Positions 33,496-42,971 of a stretch of 64,000 nt of DNA are shown piece by piece. Under the pieces are notes generated by a model. That model saw nothing but the letters and a program-made list of their open reading frames with translations, had not been told where the DNA came from and did no database searches. Source of the DNA: Luteolibacter rhizosphaerae (GTDB lineage Bacteria; Verrucomicrobiota; Verrucomicrobiia; Verrucomicrobiales; Akkermansiaceae). The stretch spans positions 94,051 to 158,050 of the forward strand of contig NZ_JAPDDR010000013.1 of NCBI RefSeq assembly GCF_025950095.1, read 5' to 3'. Position numbers and translations under genes: made by a program. The stretch's first letter is position 1. Every line of letters begins with the position of its first letter.

Positions 33496-35847
33496 TCAGA
33501 CGGCGGCCAAAGCGGCGGCCCGCAGCTTGCGTGCGGCCTCCACCATGTTGATCAGCGCGGGTCTCACTTCTTCCCAGCCGCGGGTCTTCAGCCCGCAGTC
33601 GGGATTCACCCACAGATTCCCCGCCGGGATCACCGCCCCGGCCTTCTTGATCAGGCTCTCCATTTGCTCCACGCTCGGGATCCGCGGCGAGTGGATGTCA
33701 TAGACTCCGGGCCCGATCTCGTTCGGATACTTGAACTCCACGAAGGCATCCAGCAGCTCCATGTTCGAGCGCGAGGTCTCAATCGTGATCACGTCCGCAT
33801 CCATCCCGGCAATTGCGCCGATGATGTCGTTGAACTCCGAGTAGCACATGTGCGTGTGGATCTGCGTTTCGTCCTTCACTCCATTCGCCGTGATGCGGAA
33901 GGACTCGACGGCCCAGTCCAGGTATTCCTGCCACTGGGACTTCCGCAGTGGCAGACCTTCGCGCAGCGCCGCCTCGTCGATTTGGATCACGCGCACCCCG
34001 GCCTTTTCCAAGTCGAGCACCTCGTCCCGGATCGCCAGTGCGAGCTGCTTGCAGGAGACGGAGCGCGGTTGGTCATCGCGTACGAAGGACCAGTTCAAGA
34101 TCGTGACAGGGCCGGTGAGCATGCCCTTCATCGGATTCTTCGTCACGGATTGCGCGAAGCTCGTCCACCCGACGGTCATCGGTTTCGGGCGGGTGATATC
34201 GCCGAAGAGGATCGGCGGCTTCACGCAGCGCGAGCCATACGACTGCACCCAGCCGAACTGGCTGAAGACGTAGCCTTCGAGCTGCTCGCCGAAGTACTCC
34301 ACCATGTCGTTGCGCTCGAACTCGCCGTGCACCGGCATGTCGATCCCGATCTCGTCCTGCCATTCGATGCACTTGCGGGTCTCCTCCTTGAGGAAGGCAT
34401 CGTATTCTGCATCGCTCAGCGCGCTCTTCTTCCACTTCGCCCGTGCGGCACGGACCTCCGCAGTCTGCGGGAAGGAGCCGATGGTAGTGGTGGGGAAGAG
34501 CGGCAGGCCCAGCTTCTCGCGCTGCACTTCCTGGCGAACCGCGAAGACCGAGTCTCGCTTGCCGTCAGCAGCAGTGATTGCCGCCACCCGGGCCTTCACC
34601 GCGGGATTGTGAATGCGCCTGCTCTCGCGGCGGCGCTTCTGGCTGGCGCGGTTCGCTTCCAGCGCGGCGCTGTCGCCGGATCCGGAGAGCAGCCCGGCCA
34701 GCGTGACGATCTCGACCAGCTTCTCGTCCGCGAAGGCGAGCCAATCCTTGATCTCCGCATCCAGCTTCTTCTCGCTCGCCAGGCTGACCGGCGAGTGGAG
34801 CAGGGAAGAGGAGGCGGAAACCCACAGCCGCGCCGCACCCAGCTTCGCCTTCGCCTGTTCCAGGATCGCGAGCGAGGCGTCGTAGTTGTTCTTCCAGATG
34901 TTCCGGCCGTCGATGACGCCCAGCGAGAGAATCTTGTCGGCCGGGAACGCATTCAGCAGGGCGTCCACCTCCGCTTCACCGCGCACCGCATCGTAGTGCA
35001 GGGCCGCGACCGGCAGGCCGAGGAAGAGCGCGAGGTTGTCGCGGAGCTCGCCGAAGTAGGTGGCCACGAGCAGCTTCGCGGAGCCTGCGGCCTTCGCGAG
35101 GCGCGCATAGCTCTCGATGAAGCATTCCTTCTGGCGCTCGCTCAGATCGAGCGCGAACACCGGCTCGTCGATCTGGATCCACTCCGCTCCTTCCGCAGCC
35201 AGCTTAGCGATCACTTCCTCATACACCGGCAGCAAGCGGTCCAGCAGTTCGAAGCGATCGAAGTCCGGATTCGCGGAATCCTGCACCTTGCCCAGCGTGA
35301 GGTAGGTCACCGGACCGACTAGCACCGGCTTCGCATTCAGGCCGAGCGCTTGGGCCTCCTTGAACTCGTCGAAGATCTTGGTGGTGGAGAGCTTGAACTG
35401 CGTGTCCGCTTTGAACTCCGGCACGATGTAATGGTAGTTCGTGTCGAACCACTTCGTCATCTCGCTGGCGAATCCGGCGCTGCCGCTGCCGCAACTGCCG
35501 CCGCAGCATTCGGAGCCGGCGGCCTTGCTATCCCGGGCGCCGCGGGCGATCGCGAAGAGCGTTTGCAGGCTCACGCTGCCGCCATCCCAGCCGAAGCGGG
35601 CGGGGACGTTCCCGAAGAGGCAGATGGCATCCAGCACCTGATCGTAGAAAGAGAAGTCGTTGCAGGGCACGAGGTCGATCCCCGCAGCCTGCTGCTTCTT
35701 CCAGTGGTGCTTGCGCAGCTCCTTGCCCACCGACTCGAGTGCCGGGGCCGGGATCTCGCCCTTCCAATAGAGCTCGGTGGCCTTCTTCAGTTCGCGCTGC
35801 TCCCCGATGCGGGGGTAGCCCAGAATGTGCGTGCGGATCTTTGACAT
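33496..35847 (-). CDS. metE: Cobalamin-independent methionine synthase
   Basis: MetE transfers the methyl of methyl-THF polyglutamate to homocysteine using zinc. The 783-residue protein has the N-terminal domain start ([20 protein letters not shown]), [17 protein letters not shown], and the C-terminal catalytic domain with zinc motifs [20 protein letters not shown] and [15 protein letters not shown]. Between ARG and EMTKW, residues about 104-127 carry an inserted Cys-rich loop ([18 protein letters not shown]) not found in E. coli MetE. The start at 35847 follows a GGTGGA site. A divergent metR-like gene and an inverted repeat between them suggest MetR activation. Confidence 0.96.
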   Translation of the reverse strand: MSKIRTHILGYPRIGEQRELKKATELYWKGEIPAPALESVGKELRKHHWKKQQAAGIDLVPCNDFSFYDQVLDAICLFGNVPARFGWDGGSVSLQTLFAIARGARDSKAAGSECCGGSCGSGSAGFASEMTKWFDTNYHYIVPEFKADTQFKLSTTKIFDEFKEAQALGLNAKPVLVGPVTYLTLGKVQDSANPDFDRFELLDRLLPVYEEVIAKLAAEGAEWIQIDEPVFALDLSERQKECFIESYARLAKAAGSAKLLVATYFGELRDNLALFLGLPVAALHYDAVRGEAEVDALLNAFPADKILSLGVIDGRNIWKNNYDASLAILEQAKAKLGAARLWVSASSSLLHSPVSLASEKKLDAEIKDWLAFADEKLVEIVTLAGLLSGSGDSAALEANRASQKRRRESRRIHNPAVKARVAAITAADGKRDSVFAVRQEVQREKLGLPLFPTTTIGSFPQTAEVRAARAKWKKSALSDAEYDAFLKEETRKCIEWQDEIGIDMPVHGEFERNDMVEYFGEQLEGYVFSQFGWVQSYGSRCVKPPILFGDITRPKPMTVGWTSFAQSVTKNPMKGMLTGPVTILNWSFVRDDQPRSVSCKQLALAIRDEVLDLEKAGVRVIQIDEAALREGLPLRKSQWQEYLDWAVESFRITANGVKDETQIHTHMCYSEFNDIIGAIAGMDADVITIETSRSNMELLDAFVEFKYPNEIGPGVYDIHSPRIPSVEQMESLIKKAGAVIPAGNLWVNPDCGLKTRGWEEVRPALINMVEAARKLRAAALAAV

Positions 35848-35904
35848 GCTTCCACCAGCGTGCCGGAATCCCCGGTCATGCAGGTAGCTCATTGTTTTTA
35901 TGCT

Positions 35905-35927
35905 GGTCATTCGTTTGGTGAATGATC
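35905..35927. promoter_or_regulatory. LysR-type operator between metE and metR
   Basis: GGTCATTC (35905-35912) and GAATGATC (35920-35927) form an inverted repeat with 7 of 8 matches around a 7-base spacer, and contain the LysR-type T-N11-A core. It lies 12 bases before the regulator start and 58 before metE. It is similar in layout to known MetR sites in enteric bacteria. Confidence 0.6.
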
Positions 35928-35938
35928 AGGACCGGCCC

Positions 35939-36853
35939 ATGCTCGAGCTGCGTCACCTTCGTTCCGTCGTCGCCATCGCGGAGACGGGTAGTATCTCCAA
36001 GGCGGGCAAGCGCCTGAATCTCTCCCAGCCGGCCCTCTCGCACCAGATGAAGGCCATCGAGGATTATCTCGGCGTCGAGCTCTTCCACCGGAAGAGCAAT
36101 CCGCTGCGCCTGAGCCCCGCAGGCGACCGCCTGCTCACCACCGCCTACGAGGTGGAGAAGATGGTGATGCAGTGCGAGCGGGACGTGGCGCGCATCACCG
36201 ATGGCAGCGCCGGTCAGCTCCGTATCGCGGTGGAATGCCACTCTTGCTTCGACTGGCTGATGCCGAGCATGGATGCCTTCCGCGAAGGCTGGCCGGAGGT
36301 GGAGATGGATCTGGTCTCGGGCTTCCAGCCGGACCCAGTGGGCCTGCTGGCGGATGACGCGGCGGACCTCGTGATCGTCTCGCAGGCACGGCCGCGCACG
36401 GGCGTGACCTATCATCCGCTCTTCCGCTACGAGGTGCTGGCCCTGCTGGCGCAGAAGCATCCCTACACGCAGAAGGAATATCTCACGGCGAAGGATTTCG
36501 CGAAGGAGACGCTGGTGACCTATCCGATCCCGGACGACCGGATCGATGTCATCCGCGAAGTACTACAACCGGCGAAGATCGAGCCGCCACGTCGCAAGAC
36601 CGAACTCACGGTGGCCATTCTCCAGCTCGTCGCCAGCCATCGCGCCATCGCCGCTATGCCCGGCTGGGCGGTGCAGCCCTATCTGGAGAAGAACTACGTG
36701 GCCTCCCGCCCGATCCGGAAGTCCGGCCTCTTCGCGAATCTCTACGCCGCCACCACCACCGGGAAGGCCTCGGCCGTCTACATGCTGGAGTTCCTCGATA
36801 CCATGCGCCGCATCAGCTTCTCCACGCTGAAGGGCATCGAGCCGGTGAGGTAA
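35939..36853 (+). CDS. metR: LysR-type regulator of methionine synthesis, MetR-like
   Basis: The 304-residue protein starts MLELRHLRSVVAIAETGSIS and has the LysR helix-turn-helix KAGKRLNLSQPALSHQMKAI, followed by the substrate-binding domain. The phrase AVECHSCFDWLMPSMDAFRE matches MetR, which binds homocysteine as co-inducer and activates metE. Divergent placement beside metE is the classic MetR arrangement. The start chosen excludes a 13-residue extension across the operator. The gene ends 17 bases before a bidirectional hairpin. Confidence 0.9.
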   Translation: MLELRHLRSVVAIAETGSISKAGKRLNLSQPALSHQMKAIEDYLGVELFHRKSNPLRLSPAGDRLLTTAYEVEKMVMQCERDVARITDGSAGQLRIAVECHSCFDWLMPSMDAFREGWPEVEMDLVSGFQPDPVGLLADDAADLVIVSQARPRTGVTYHPLFRYEVLALLAQKHPYTQKEYLTAKDFAKETLVTYPIPDDRIDVIREVLQPAKIEPPRRKTELTVAILQLVASHRAIAAMPGWAVQPYLEKNYVASRPIRKSGLFANLYAATTTGKASAVYMLEFLDTMRRISFSTLKGIEPVR

Positions 36854-36869
36854 TGCTCTCACACGAAAA

Positions 36870-36900
36870 AGCCATCCGGCCCTGTTCGGGCGGGATGGCT
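36870..36900. terminator. Bidirectional terminator between metR and tetR
   Basis: AGCCATCC-G-GCCC (36870-36882) pairs with GGGC-G-GGATGGCT (36888-36900) around the loop TGTTC. On the minus strand the stem is followed by TTTTT, so it terminates the tetR gene well; on the plus strand, after metR, the tail lacks a T run. Confidence 0.8.
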
Positions 36901-36927
36901 GTGGAAAGTCGTCTGCAGGAAGATTCC

Positions 36928-37638
36928 TCAGAAAGGGAACTCCACCTGCGGGCCCTTCGGCTTGTCCTCGCCACCGGCTTCAATCTCCTCCGCGCCTTGT
37001 CGCATGCCGGCGGCGGAGAAGCGGATGAAGCGGGACAGGGTCTGCTCGGTGGTCGGGTTGCCGGCTTCGCCACCGGACATCCGCTGCACCTTGTCGGAGT
37101 GAGCCATGGTGTGGATCATCGCTCCGGACATGAGGTGCATGCGCCACCAGATCTCATCCGCGGGCATGCCCGGCAGGGATCGCGCGAAGGCCTTTTGGAA
37201 GCGCGTGGCCATGGTGATGAAGAGGCTCTCCACCAGCGGCGGCAGCTCGCAGCCCTGCTGGCCGAACATGCGGCCCATCAGCTTGAAGAACAATTTCTCG
37301 GACAGCTCCGAGCGGCGCACCTGCGTGGTGAAGGGGCGGATGAATGCCTCCAGGATTTCCTCGATCGCCAGCGGCTTACCCGCCGAGCGGCGCTCGAGCG
37401 CATCGAGACGTGCGAGCCGCTCCTCCGTGACCGGATTGATGTAGCGGGCCATCACCACGGCGACGAGGCCTTCACGGCTTCCGAAGTGGTAGTTCACCGC
37501 GGCCACATTGGCCCCGGCCTTGTTCGTGATGTCCCGGACGGACACCCGGTCGAATCCTTCATCCGCGAACAGCATTTCTGCGGCTTCAATCAGCCGCTGC
37601 TTGGTCGCCACTTTCGAGTCTCCAGCTACCGCGCTCAT
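36928..37638 (-). CDS. TetR-family regulator with CecR-like C-terminus
   Basis: The 236-residue protein has the TetR helix-turn-helix KQRLIEAAEMLFADEGFDRV and SVRDITNKAGANVAAVNYHF near the N-terminus. The C-terminal ligand domain (PLVESLFITMATRFQKAFAR, WWRMHLMSGAMIHTMAHSDK) is like the CecR/YbiH (DUF1956) group, often regulators of efflux and antibiotic response. A terminator lies after it and it is divergent from ndh, with a 28-bp palindrome in between nearer to ndh. Ligand and target are unknown. Confidence 0.88.
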   Translation of the reverse strand: MSAVAGDSKVATKQRLIEAAEMLFADEGFDRVSVRDITNKAGANVAAVNYHFGSREGLVAVVMARYINPVTEERLARLDALERRSAGKPLAIEEILEAFIRPFTTQVRRSELSEKLFFKLMGRMFGQQGCELPPLVESLFITMATRFQKAFARSLPGMPADEIWWRMHLMSGAMIHTMAHSDKVQRMSGGEAGNPTTEQTLSRFIRFSAAGMRQGAEEIEAGGEDKPKGPQVEFPF

Positions 37639-37732
37639 GAGTGCAACCTTGATTCAAGCACCCCACCTGTCAAACGAACGATTTAACCCGGGATGAGGGG
37701 GATTACGCAAGTCGCTGCGGAAGCGTGAATTG

Positions 37733-37760
37733 CGAGCTTGTGAAAATTTTCACAAGCTCG
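37733..37760. promoter_or_regulatory. 28-bp perfect palindrome upstream of ndh
   Basis: The 28 bases from 37733 are an exact self-complement: outer halves CGAGCTTG and CAAGCTCG, inner core TGAAAATTTTCA. It ends 25 bases before the ndh start and 95 bases from the tetR start. Such length and perfection suggest an operator, perhaps for the adjacent TetR protein. Confidence 0.65.
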
Positions 37761-37785
37761 GTTTGTATTATTTAAACGATCTGCA

Positions 37786-39096
37786 ATGGTAAATGGCATG
37801 GCTAGCCGGGTTCTCATCATTGGCGGAGGATTTGCAGGTTTGGAATGCGCCCGCACCCTGGCGGGTGACGAACGGTTCGAGGTGACCTTGGTGGATCGCA
37901 CCAATCACCACCTCTTCCAGCCGCTGCTCTACCAAGTGGCCACCGCCTCCCTCGCGGCACCGGATATCGCCCGCTCGATCCGCCAGATCCTGGAGGATGC
38001 CAAGAACGTGACGGTGCTGATGGACGAGATCGTGGCGATCGACACCGCCGCGAATTTCGCGACGGGCGCTTCGGCCACGCGCTATGATTTCGACTACATG
38101 CTGCTGGCCGCTGGAGCCCGCACCTCGTTCTTCGGGAAGACGGAGTGGGCGGAGCACACGCTCTCGCTGAAATCGCTGGCAGACGCCCAAGGCGTGCGCC
38201 GCACCGTGCTCTCGAATCTGGAGCGCGCGGAACTCACCACCGATCAGTCCGAGCGTCGCCGGCTGATGACGGTGGCGATCGTCGGCGGCGGCCCCACCGG
38301 GGTGGAGTTGGCCGGTGCCTTCTCGGATCTGGTGCACCGCTCGCTGCGTACGAATTTCCGCCGCATCGATACCTCGAAGCTGCGCATCATCCTGATCGAG
38401 GGCTCGGCGCGGATTCTCGAAGCCTTCGATGAAGACCAGAGCGAATACACCCGCCAGCGCCTGAAGACGCTGGGTGTGGAAGTCTGGACCGGCATGCGCG
38501 TGGACGATGTGAAGAAGCACATGCTCCACTTCACCGATGGCAGCTCGCTGGAGAGCGAGGCGATCATCTGGGCCGCGGGTGTGGAGGCGCAGCCGCTCAC
38601 CGCCATGCTCGGCGTGCCGCTGGCGGATCGCGCGGGCCGTGTAACGCCGAATGGTGATCTCTCGCTGCCGGGCCTCCCTCATGTCTTCGTCGCTGGGGAT
38701 CTGGTGCGGATGAAGGATGCGAACGATGTCGCGGTGCCGGGACTCGCTCCCGCCGCCACGCAGATGGGCCGGCATGTCGCGAAGCTCCTGAAGGAAGAGA
38801 AGCGCCTCGAGAGCGGTCGCTTCGCCGCGCAGAAGCTCGAGCTGCGGGCCCAGTTCCGCTATCTCGACAAGGGCTTCATGGCGATCATCGGGAAGAACCA
38901 CGCGGTGGTGAAGGCCGGGAAGATCAAGATGCAAGGTCTGCTCGCGTGGTTCGCCTGGCTCTTCATCCATATCGCCTTCCTCATCGGTTTCCGGAACCGT
39001 TTGTCGGTGCTGTTAGGCTGGGCCTTCGCCTACATCCGCGACAACCCGGAAGCACGCATCATCGTGAACCCGCCCGGCACGAAGCCACAGTGGTGA
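37786..39096 (+). CDS. ndh: Type II NADH:quinone oxidoreductase (NDH-2)
   Basis: The 436-residue flavoprotein has the FAD-binding motif RVLIIGGGFAGLECARTL, the second dinucleotide site VAIVGGGPTGVELAGAFSDL, an ATG-like segment FVAGDLVRMKDANDVAVPGL, and a C-terminal hydrophobic helix pair (FAWLFIHIAFLIGFRNRLSV) that anchors it to the membrane. NDH-2 passes electrons from NADH to quinone without pumping protons. The start is ATG 37786 or ATG 37798 (MASRVLIIGGG). A palindrome lies upstream, so expression is probably regulated. Confidence 0.9.
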   Translation: MVNGMASRVLIIGGGFAGLECARTLAGDERFEVTLVDRTNHHLFQPLLYQVATASLAAPDIARSIRQILEDAKNVTVLMDEIVAIDTAANFATGASATRYDFDYMLLAAGARTSFFGKTEWAEHTLSLKSLADAQGVRRTVLSNLERAELTTDQSERRRLMTVAIVGGGPTGVELAGAFSDLVHRSLRTNFRRIDTSKLRIILIEGSARILEAFDEDQSEYTRQRLKTLGVEVWTGMRVDDVKKHMLHFTDGSSLESEAIIWAAGVEAQPLTAMLGVPLADRAGRVTPNGDLSLPGLPHVFVAGDLVRMKDANDVAVPGLAPAATQMGRHVAKLLKEEKRLESGRFAAQKLELRAQFRYLDKGFMAIIGKNHAVVKAGKIKMQGLLAWFAWLFIHIAFLIGFRNRLSVLLGWAFAYIRDNPEARIIVNPPGTKPQW

Positions 39097-39276
39097 GGAT
39101 GCTGCGTCTCTGCGGGATACTCACTCTTTAGAGTGGGGGCTGAAGTCGTTCGTCTCATCTTCGCCCGATTTGTATTTCGCGGGGTCCATCGGTGGAGCCT
39201 AATAAATCGGGGGCGACGGGAAATCTACCCATAAGGGAGAGTTGTCGAGGGAGGCCGGAGGTCCTACCCGCTTGTC

Positions 39277-39837
39277 ATGGCCACGCCCCGAATTCAAATC
39301 CTTCTCTCACATCCCAACTACTCCAACTCTCGCGCCAACCGAGCATTGGTTGAGATGGCATCCCGATTGGATGGAGTTGAGGTAACGCACTTGGAAGACC
39401 TGTATCCGGATGGTGGAATCGATTGTGATGCCGAGGTCGCTCGATTGGTTCTTGCCGATCTTTTGGTCCTGCAATTTCCGATGCAATGGTACTCCACGCC
39501 TCCCGCGCTGAAAGCATGGCAGGATCGCGTCCTTACACGCATGTTCTATATCAATCCCGACACGGAAGGGGCGAAGCTTGCGGGCCGTCCGCTCATGGTA
39601 GCAGCGACGCTGGGTAACCGATCGTCCGCCTACACGGCGGAGGGAGTGAACTTGTTTTCGGCAGCGGATCTACTCAAGCCTCTTCAATCCACTGCAAATC
39701 GCTGCGGCCTATCCTGGCAGGAACCATTTCTAGTTTATGAGGCCCGTCATGCAACGGATGAGGCTCTGGCGTCAGCAGCCAGAAGCTATCTCGATCGGCT
39801 GATTTCAACGTCGCTATCGTCCGCAATTCCCGCCTAG
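39277..39837 (+). CDS. Flavodoxin-fold NAD(P)H oxidoreductase, KefF/MdaB-like
   Basis: The 186-residue protein is a quinone reductase of the NQO/KefF group. It has the N-terminal FMN-binding loop ILLSHPNYSNSRANRAL, the phrase LVLQFPMQWYSTPPALKAWQ and DRVLTRMF, and a C-terminal NRCGLSWQEPFLVYE. It would reduce quinones by two electrons using NAD(P)H. It stands alone after ndh, separated by 180 bases that hold only a short hairpin. Codon use is less GC-rich than its neighbours, which suggests acquisition. Confidence 0.8.
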   Translation: MATPRIQILLSHPNYSNSRANRALVEMASRLDGVEVTHLEDLYPDGGIDCDAEVARLVLADLLVLQFPMQWYSTPPALKAWQDRVLTRMFYINPDTEGAKLAGRPLMVAATLGNRSSAYTAEGVNLFSAADLLKPLQSTANRCGLSWQEPFLVYEARHATDEALASAARSYLDRLISTSLSSAIPA

Positions 39838-40136
39838 AGGGCTTGCCGAAGTGTGCTGCAAGGCCTTTTCGGTCGATGGAGCTGTCTTGCGTAATATCTT
39901 CAGAGAACGTGCCTCTAGCGGCATTTTCCTGAGATTTAGGGGTGTCCCGGATCTTCGGCTACTTCATACGATTGCTTCTCAAGGAATCGGCGATCCCAAA
40001 ATCGGCGATCCCAAATCGAAGCCATCCTTGCTTGACACGTAGGTGAACGAATTACACCGGCGGTCGAACGCTTTTGGGAGCTGAACTCCTGCCGCTCCGC
40101 GCTTGCTTCCCCCCCGATCTCGGCTTTTCTCCGCTT
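39838..40136. other. 299-base gap with a 15-base tandem duplication
   Basis: No gene is supported here. The 15-mer ATCGGCGATCCCAAA occurs twice in tandem at 39986-40000 and 40001-40015. The gap ends at the ATG of the AAA+ gene; the in-frame extension to 40074 has no family match. Confidence 0.45.
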
Positions 40137-41516
40137 ATGGACTTGGAAGCCCTGAAGATCGCGCTCGCCGCATCTCCCGACAATATCCCGCTGCTGATGA
40201 TGGTGGGGAAGCTGCATGAAGACCGCTTCGAGCTGGCGGATGCACGCTCCTGCTTCGATCGCGTGGTGGTGCTTCAGCCGGATCACGGCGAGGCGCTGGT
40301 CGGGATCGCCCGCCTGCTCGACATGGCCGGGGAAAGCTCGGAGGCCGCGGTGCGTCTGGAATCGCTCTGCGCCCGCCAGCCGAAGCTCGCTTCCGCATGG
40401 ATGCTGCGTGCGCGCATCGCCTTCGATGAAGGGGACGCGATGGCCGCCCGCTCCTACTACGACACCGCGGTGGATCTCGATCGCGCCCAAGCGGACGATG
40501 AATTCCTGCAATCGATCCTCAAGGCCGGCGGCAACAAGCGCGTGGCGATGACTTCCTCCGGCACTTTCCACGAGGAAGAAGACGAGGACGATGGCAACCC
40601 CTTTGACGGCATGGATGCCGTGACCGCCCGCGATCTCGATCTGGAATTCCGCGTCCGCGCCGACCTCAAGTTCGAGGACATCGGCGGCATGGAGAAGGTG
40701 AAGGATGACATCCGGATGAAGATCATCCATCCGCTGAAGAATCCCGAACTCTTCGCCGCCTATGGCAAGAAGCCCGGCGGCGGCGTGCTGCTCTACGGCC
40801 CGCCCGGCTGCGGCAAGACCCTGATGGCGCGTGCGACGGCAGGGGAGATCAATGCCTCCTTCTTCTCCGTGGGCCTGCACCAGGTGCTGGACATGTACAT
40901 CGGCGAGTCCGAGCAGAAGCTGCACAAGATCTTCGAACTGGCGCGCAAGTCCGCACCCGCCGTGCTCTTCTTCGATGAGACGGATGCGCTCGCTGCCGAT
41001 CGCCGGGACATGCGGCAATCCGCCGGTCGCAATCTCATCAATCAATTCCTCAGCGAACTCGACGGCGCTCAAGCGGCGAATGACGGCCTGCTGATCCTGG
41101 GCGCGACGAATGCTCCTTGGCATCTCGACGGCGCCTTCCTGCGTCCCGGCCGTTTCGATCGCATCATCTTCGTGCCGCCGCCGGATGTCGGTGCCCGCGA
41201 AGAGATCGCGAAGATCCATGCAAAGGGCAAGCCGCTGGTGGACTTCGATCCCGCGGACATCGCGAAGCGCACCGATGGCTTCTCCGGCGCGGACCTGCGC
41301 GCGGTCTTCGACCAAGCCACCGAGCTGGCGCTCACGGAAGCCATGAAGAAGGGCAGCGTGGTACCCGTCAGCGGCAAGATGCTGGCAAAGGCGAGCAAGG
41401 AGGTGAAGCCCTCCACACGCAAATGGTTCGAGAGTGCGAAGAACCACGCGCTCTATGCGAATCAGAGCGGCTTCTACGATGATGTGCTGGTCTACCTCGG
41501 ACTGAAGAAAGCATGA
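40137..41516 (+). CDS. TPR-containing AAA+ ATPase, CDC48/FtsH-like module
   Basis: The 459-residue protein has tetratricopeptide-like helices at about 1-135, an acidic linker (HEEEDEDDGNPFDGMD, about 145-160), then one AAA module. Motifs are Walker A GPPGCGKT (221-228), pore loop LDMYIGESEQKL, Walker B VLFFDETDAL, sensor 1 GATNAP and the arginine finger region FLRPGRFDRI. The module resembles single-domain Cdc48/FtsH ATPases that unfold substrates through a central pore. The TPR part probably selects the substrate. Its last four bases overlap the start of the next TPR membrane protein, so the two should act together. Confidence 0.85.
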   Translation: MDLEALKIALAASPDNIPLLMMVGKLHEDRFELADARSCFDRVVVLQPDHGEALVGIARLLDMAGESSEAAVRLESLCARQPKLASAWMLRARIAFDEGDAMAARSYYDTAVDLDRAQADDEFLQSILKAGGNKRVAMTSSGTFHEEEDEDDGNPFDGMDAVTARDLDLEFRVRADLKFEDIGGMEKVKDDIRMKIIHPLKNPELFAAYGKKPGGGVLLYGPPGCGKTLMARATAGEINASFFSVGLHQVLDMYIGESEQKLHKIFELARKSAPAVLFFDETDALAADRRDMRQSAGRNLINQFLSELDGAQAANDGLLILGATNAPWHLDGAFLRPGRFDRIIFVPPPDVGAREEIAKIHAKGKPLVDFDPADIAKRTDGFSGADLRAVFDQATELALTEAMKKGSVVPVSGKMLAKASKEVKPSTRKWFESAKNHALYANQSGFYDDVLVYLGLKKA

Positions 41517-42787
41517 GCTCGCCCTTTGCCCGCGCCCAGATGCTCCGCCAGCACCGCCGCCACGAGGAAGCGGTGGCGATGCTGCACGCGCATCTCGCCC
41601 ATCATCCGGATGATGCTTCCGCCCACATCGAGCTGGCGCTGAACCGCATCGAGATGCAGGGCTCGAAGGCCATGGCGCTGGAGGACGCTCGCAAGGCCAC
41701 CGGTCTCTCGCCGAACGATCCATTCCCGCTCGCCCTGCAGGCGAACATCCTTTGCCAGCTCGATCGCGAGAAGGAAGCGCTGATCATGGCTGAGGCCGCC
41801 ATCGCCATGGATCCGGAGGACGTCTACTCGTGGAATGCGAAGACGCTCGCGCTCTGCGGCCTGAGCCGCTGGAAGGAGGCGGAGGAATCCGCACGCCAAG
41901 CGCTGGAGCTCGATCCCGATGACGAGAGTGCCTCGAACCTGATGGCGCACGTCTTCCGCCTGCAGAACAAGCTGGATGAATCCCAACAGGAATCGCGGCG
42001 TCGTCTCGCCCGGGATCCGGACAATGCCTTCTCCTTCGCGAATTCCGGCTGGGCCGCCTTGCAGCGCGGCCAGGTGCAGGAGGCCGAACAGATGTTCAAG
42101 GAAGCGCTGCGGCTGCAGCCGGACCTGAAGTTCGCGAAGGACGGGCTGAAGGAATCCTACCGCGCCCGCTCCGCCTTCTATCGTCTCTTCCTGCGCTGGG
42201 CCTTCTTCATGCAGCGCTTCAGCGACAAGTACCAGATGCTGATCGTCATCGGCGTGGTCTTCGGCTTCCGCATCGTGCGGGGCATCGCCGCGGCGGTTCA
42301 TCCGCTGCTCGCGCTGGTGGTGATGTTCGTCTACTACATGTTCCTCTTCGGGACCTGGCTCTCCTCGGGGATCGCGAATTTCCTGATCCTGAAGGATCCC
42401 GTAGCCCGTCTTTCCTTGGACCGCTCGGAGAAGGTGGAGGGCGTGGCGATCGGCATCCTGTTCTTCGGTGGTCTGCTCACGCTGGCAGGTGGGGCGATCA
42501 CCGAGTTCCTGCCGGTGGCCGTGGCCGGTGGCACCATGATGGTCGCCGCGATCCCCGCCTCGATGGTATTCACCAATGAATCGGTGAAGGGCCGCTTCGT
42601 CTTCGGCTCCTGCATGGCCGCGGTGCTGGTGCTCGGCGGCGTCGTGACCGCTGACATGGCCGCGAATCCCAGTCTCGATCTGGGGGAGGGGAAATCCGGC
42701 CCCGCCTTCAGCCTCGTGCTGGTCATCGCGATGATCACCACCTGGCTCGGCATGGTGCCCTCCCTGCGCAGGGCCAATCCGGAGTAG
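41513..42787 (+). CDS. TPR protein with C-terminal membrane domain
   Basis: The 424-residue protein has about six TPR units in residues 5-205 (for example AEESARQALELDPDDESASN and AEQMFKEALRLQPDLKFAKD). A segment of roughly six hydrophobic helices follows at about 235-420 (LIVIGVVFGFRIVRGIAAAV, LVVMFVYYMFLFGTWLSSG). It is translationally coupled to the AAA+ gene (ATGA). A simple idea is that it anchors or recruits the ATPase at the membrane; no family name is known to me. A short hairpin (42791-42808) follows the stop. Confidence 0.8.
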   Translation: MSSPFARAQMLRQHRRHEEAVAMLHAHLAHHPDDASAHIELALNRIEMQGSKAMALEDARKATGLSPNDPFPLALQANILCQLDREKEALIMAEAAIAMDPEDVYSWNAKTLALCGLSRWKEAEESARQALELDPDDESASNLMAHVFRLQNKLDESQQESRRRLARDPDNAFSFANSGWAALQRGQVQEAEQMFKEALRLQPDLKFAKDGLKESYRARSAFYRLFLRWAFFMQRFSDKYQMLIVIGVVFGFRIVRGIAAAVHPLLALVVMFVYYMFLFGTWLSSGIANFLILKDPVARLSLDRSEKVEGVAIGILFFGGLLTLAGGAITEFLPVAVAGGTMMVAAIPASMVFTNESVKGRFVFGSCMAAVLVLGGVVTADMAANPSLDLGEGKSGPAFSLVLVIAMITTWLGMVPSLRRANPE

Positions 42788-42971
42788 GAACTACGACAAG
42801 TATCGTAGATAGGAGCCCGTCATCGTGGCGGAAGGGCTCTCGTCCTTCCGGCTGGGGACATCCGCGGGCAAGAACCCCATGTCGATCATAAGGGAGAAGC
42901 CGAGTCGCCCGAAGCACTGGAGGGCTTTCGCCGCCATGGCAGAACATGCCTCGAGATGCGAAGACGGCTTT

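Noticed and set aside
37655..37690. AAACGAACGATT-like half sites near tetR as a second operator
   Set aside because: The match to a palindrome is too poor (several mismatches) to separate from chance, unlike the 28-bp palindrome.
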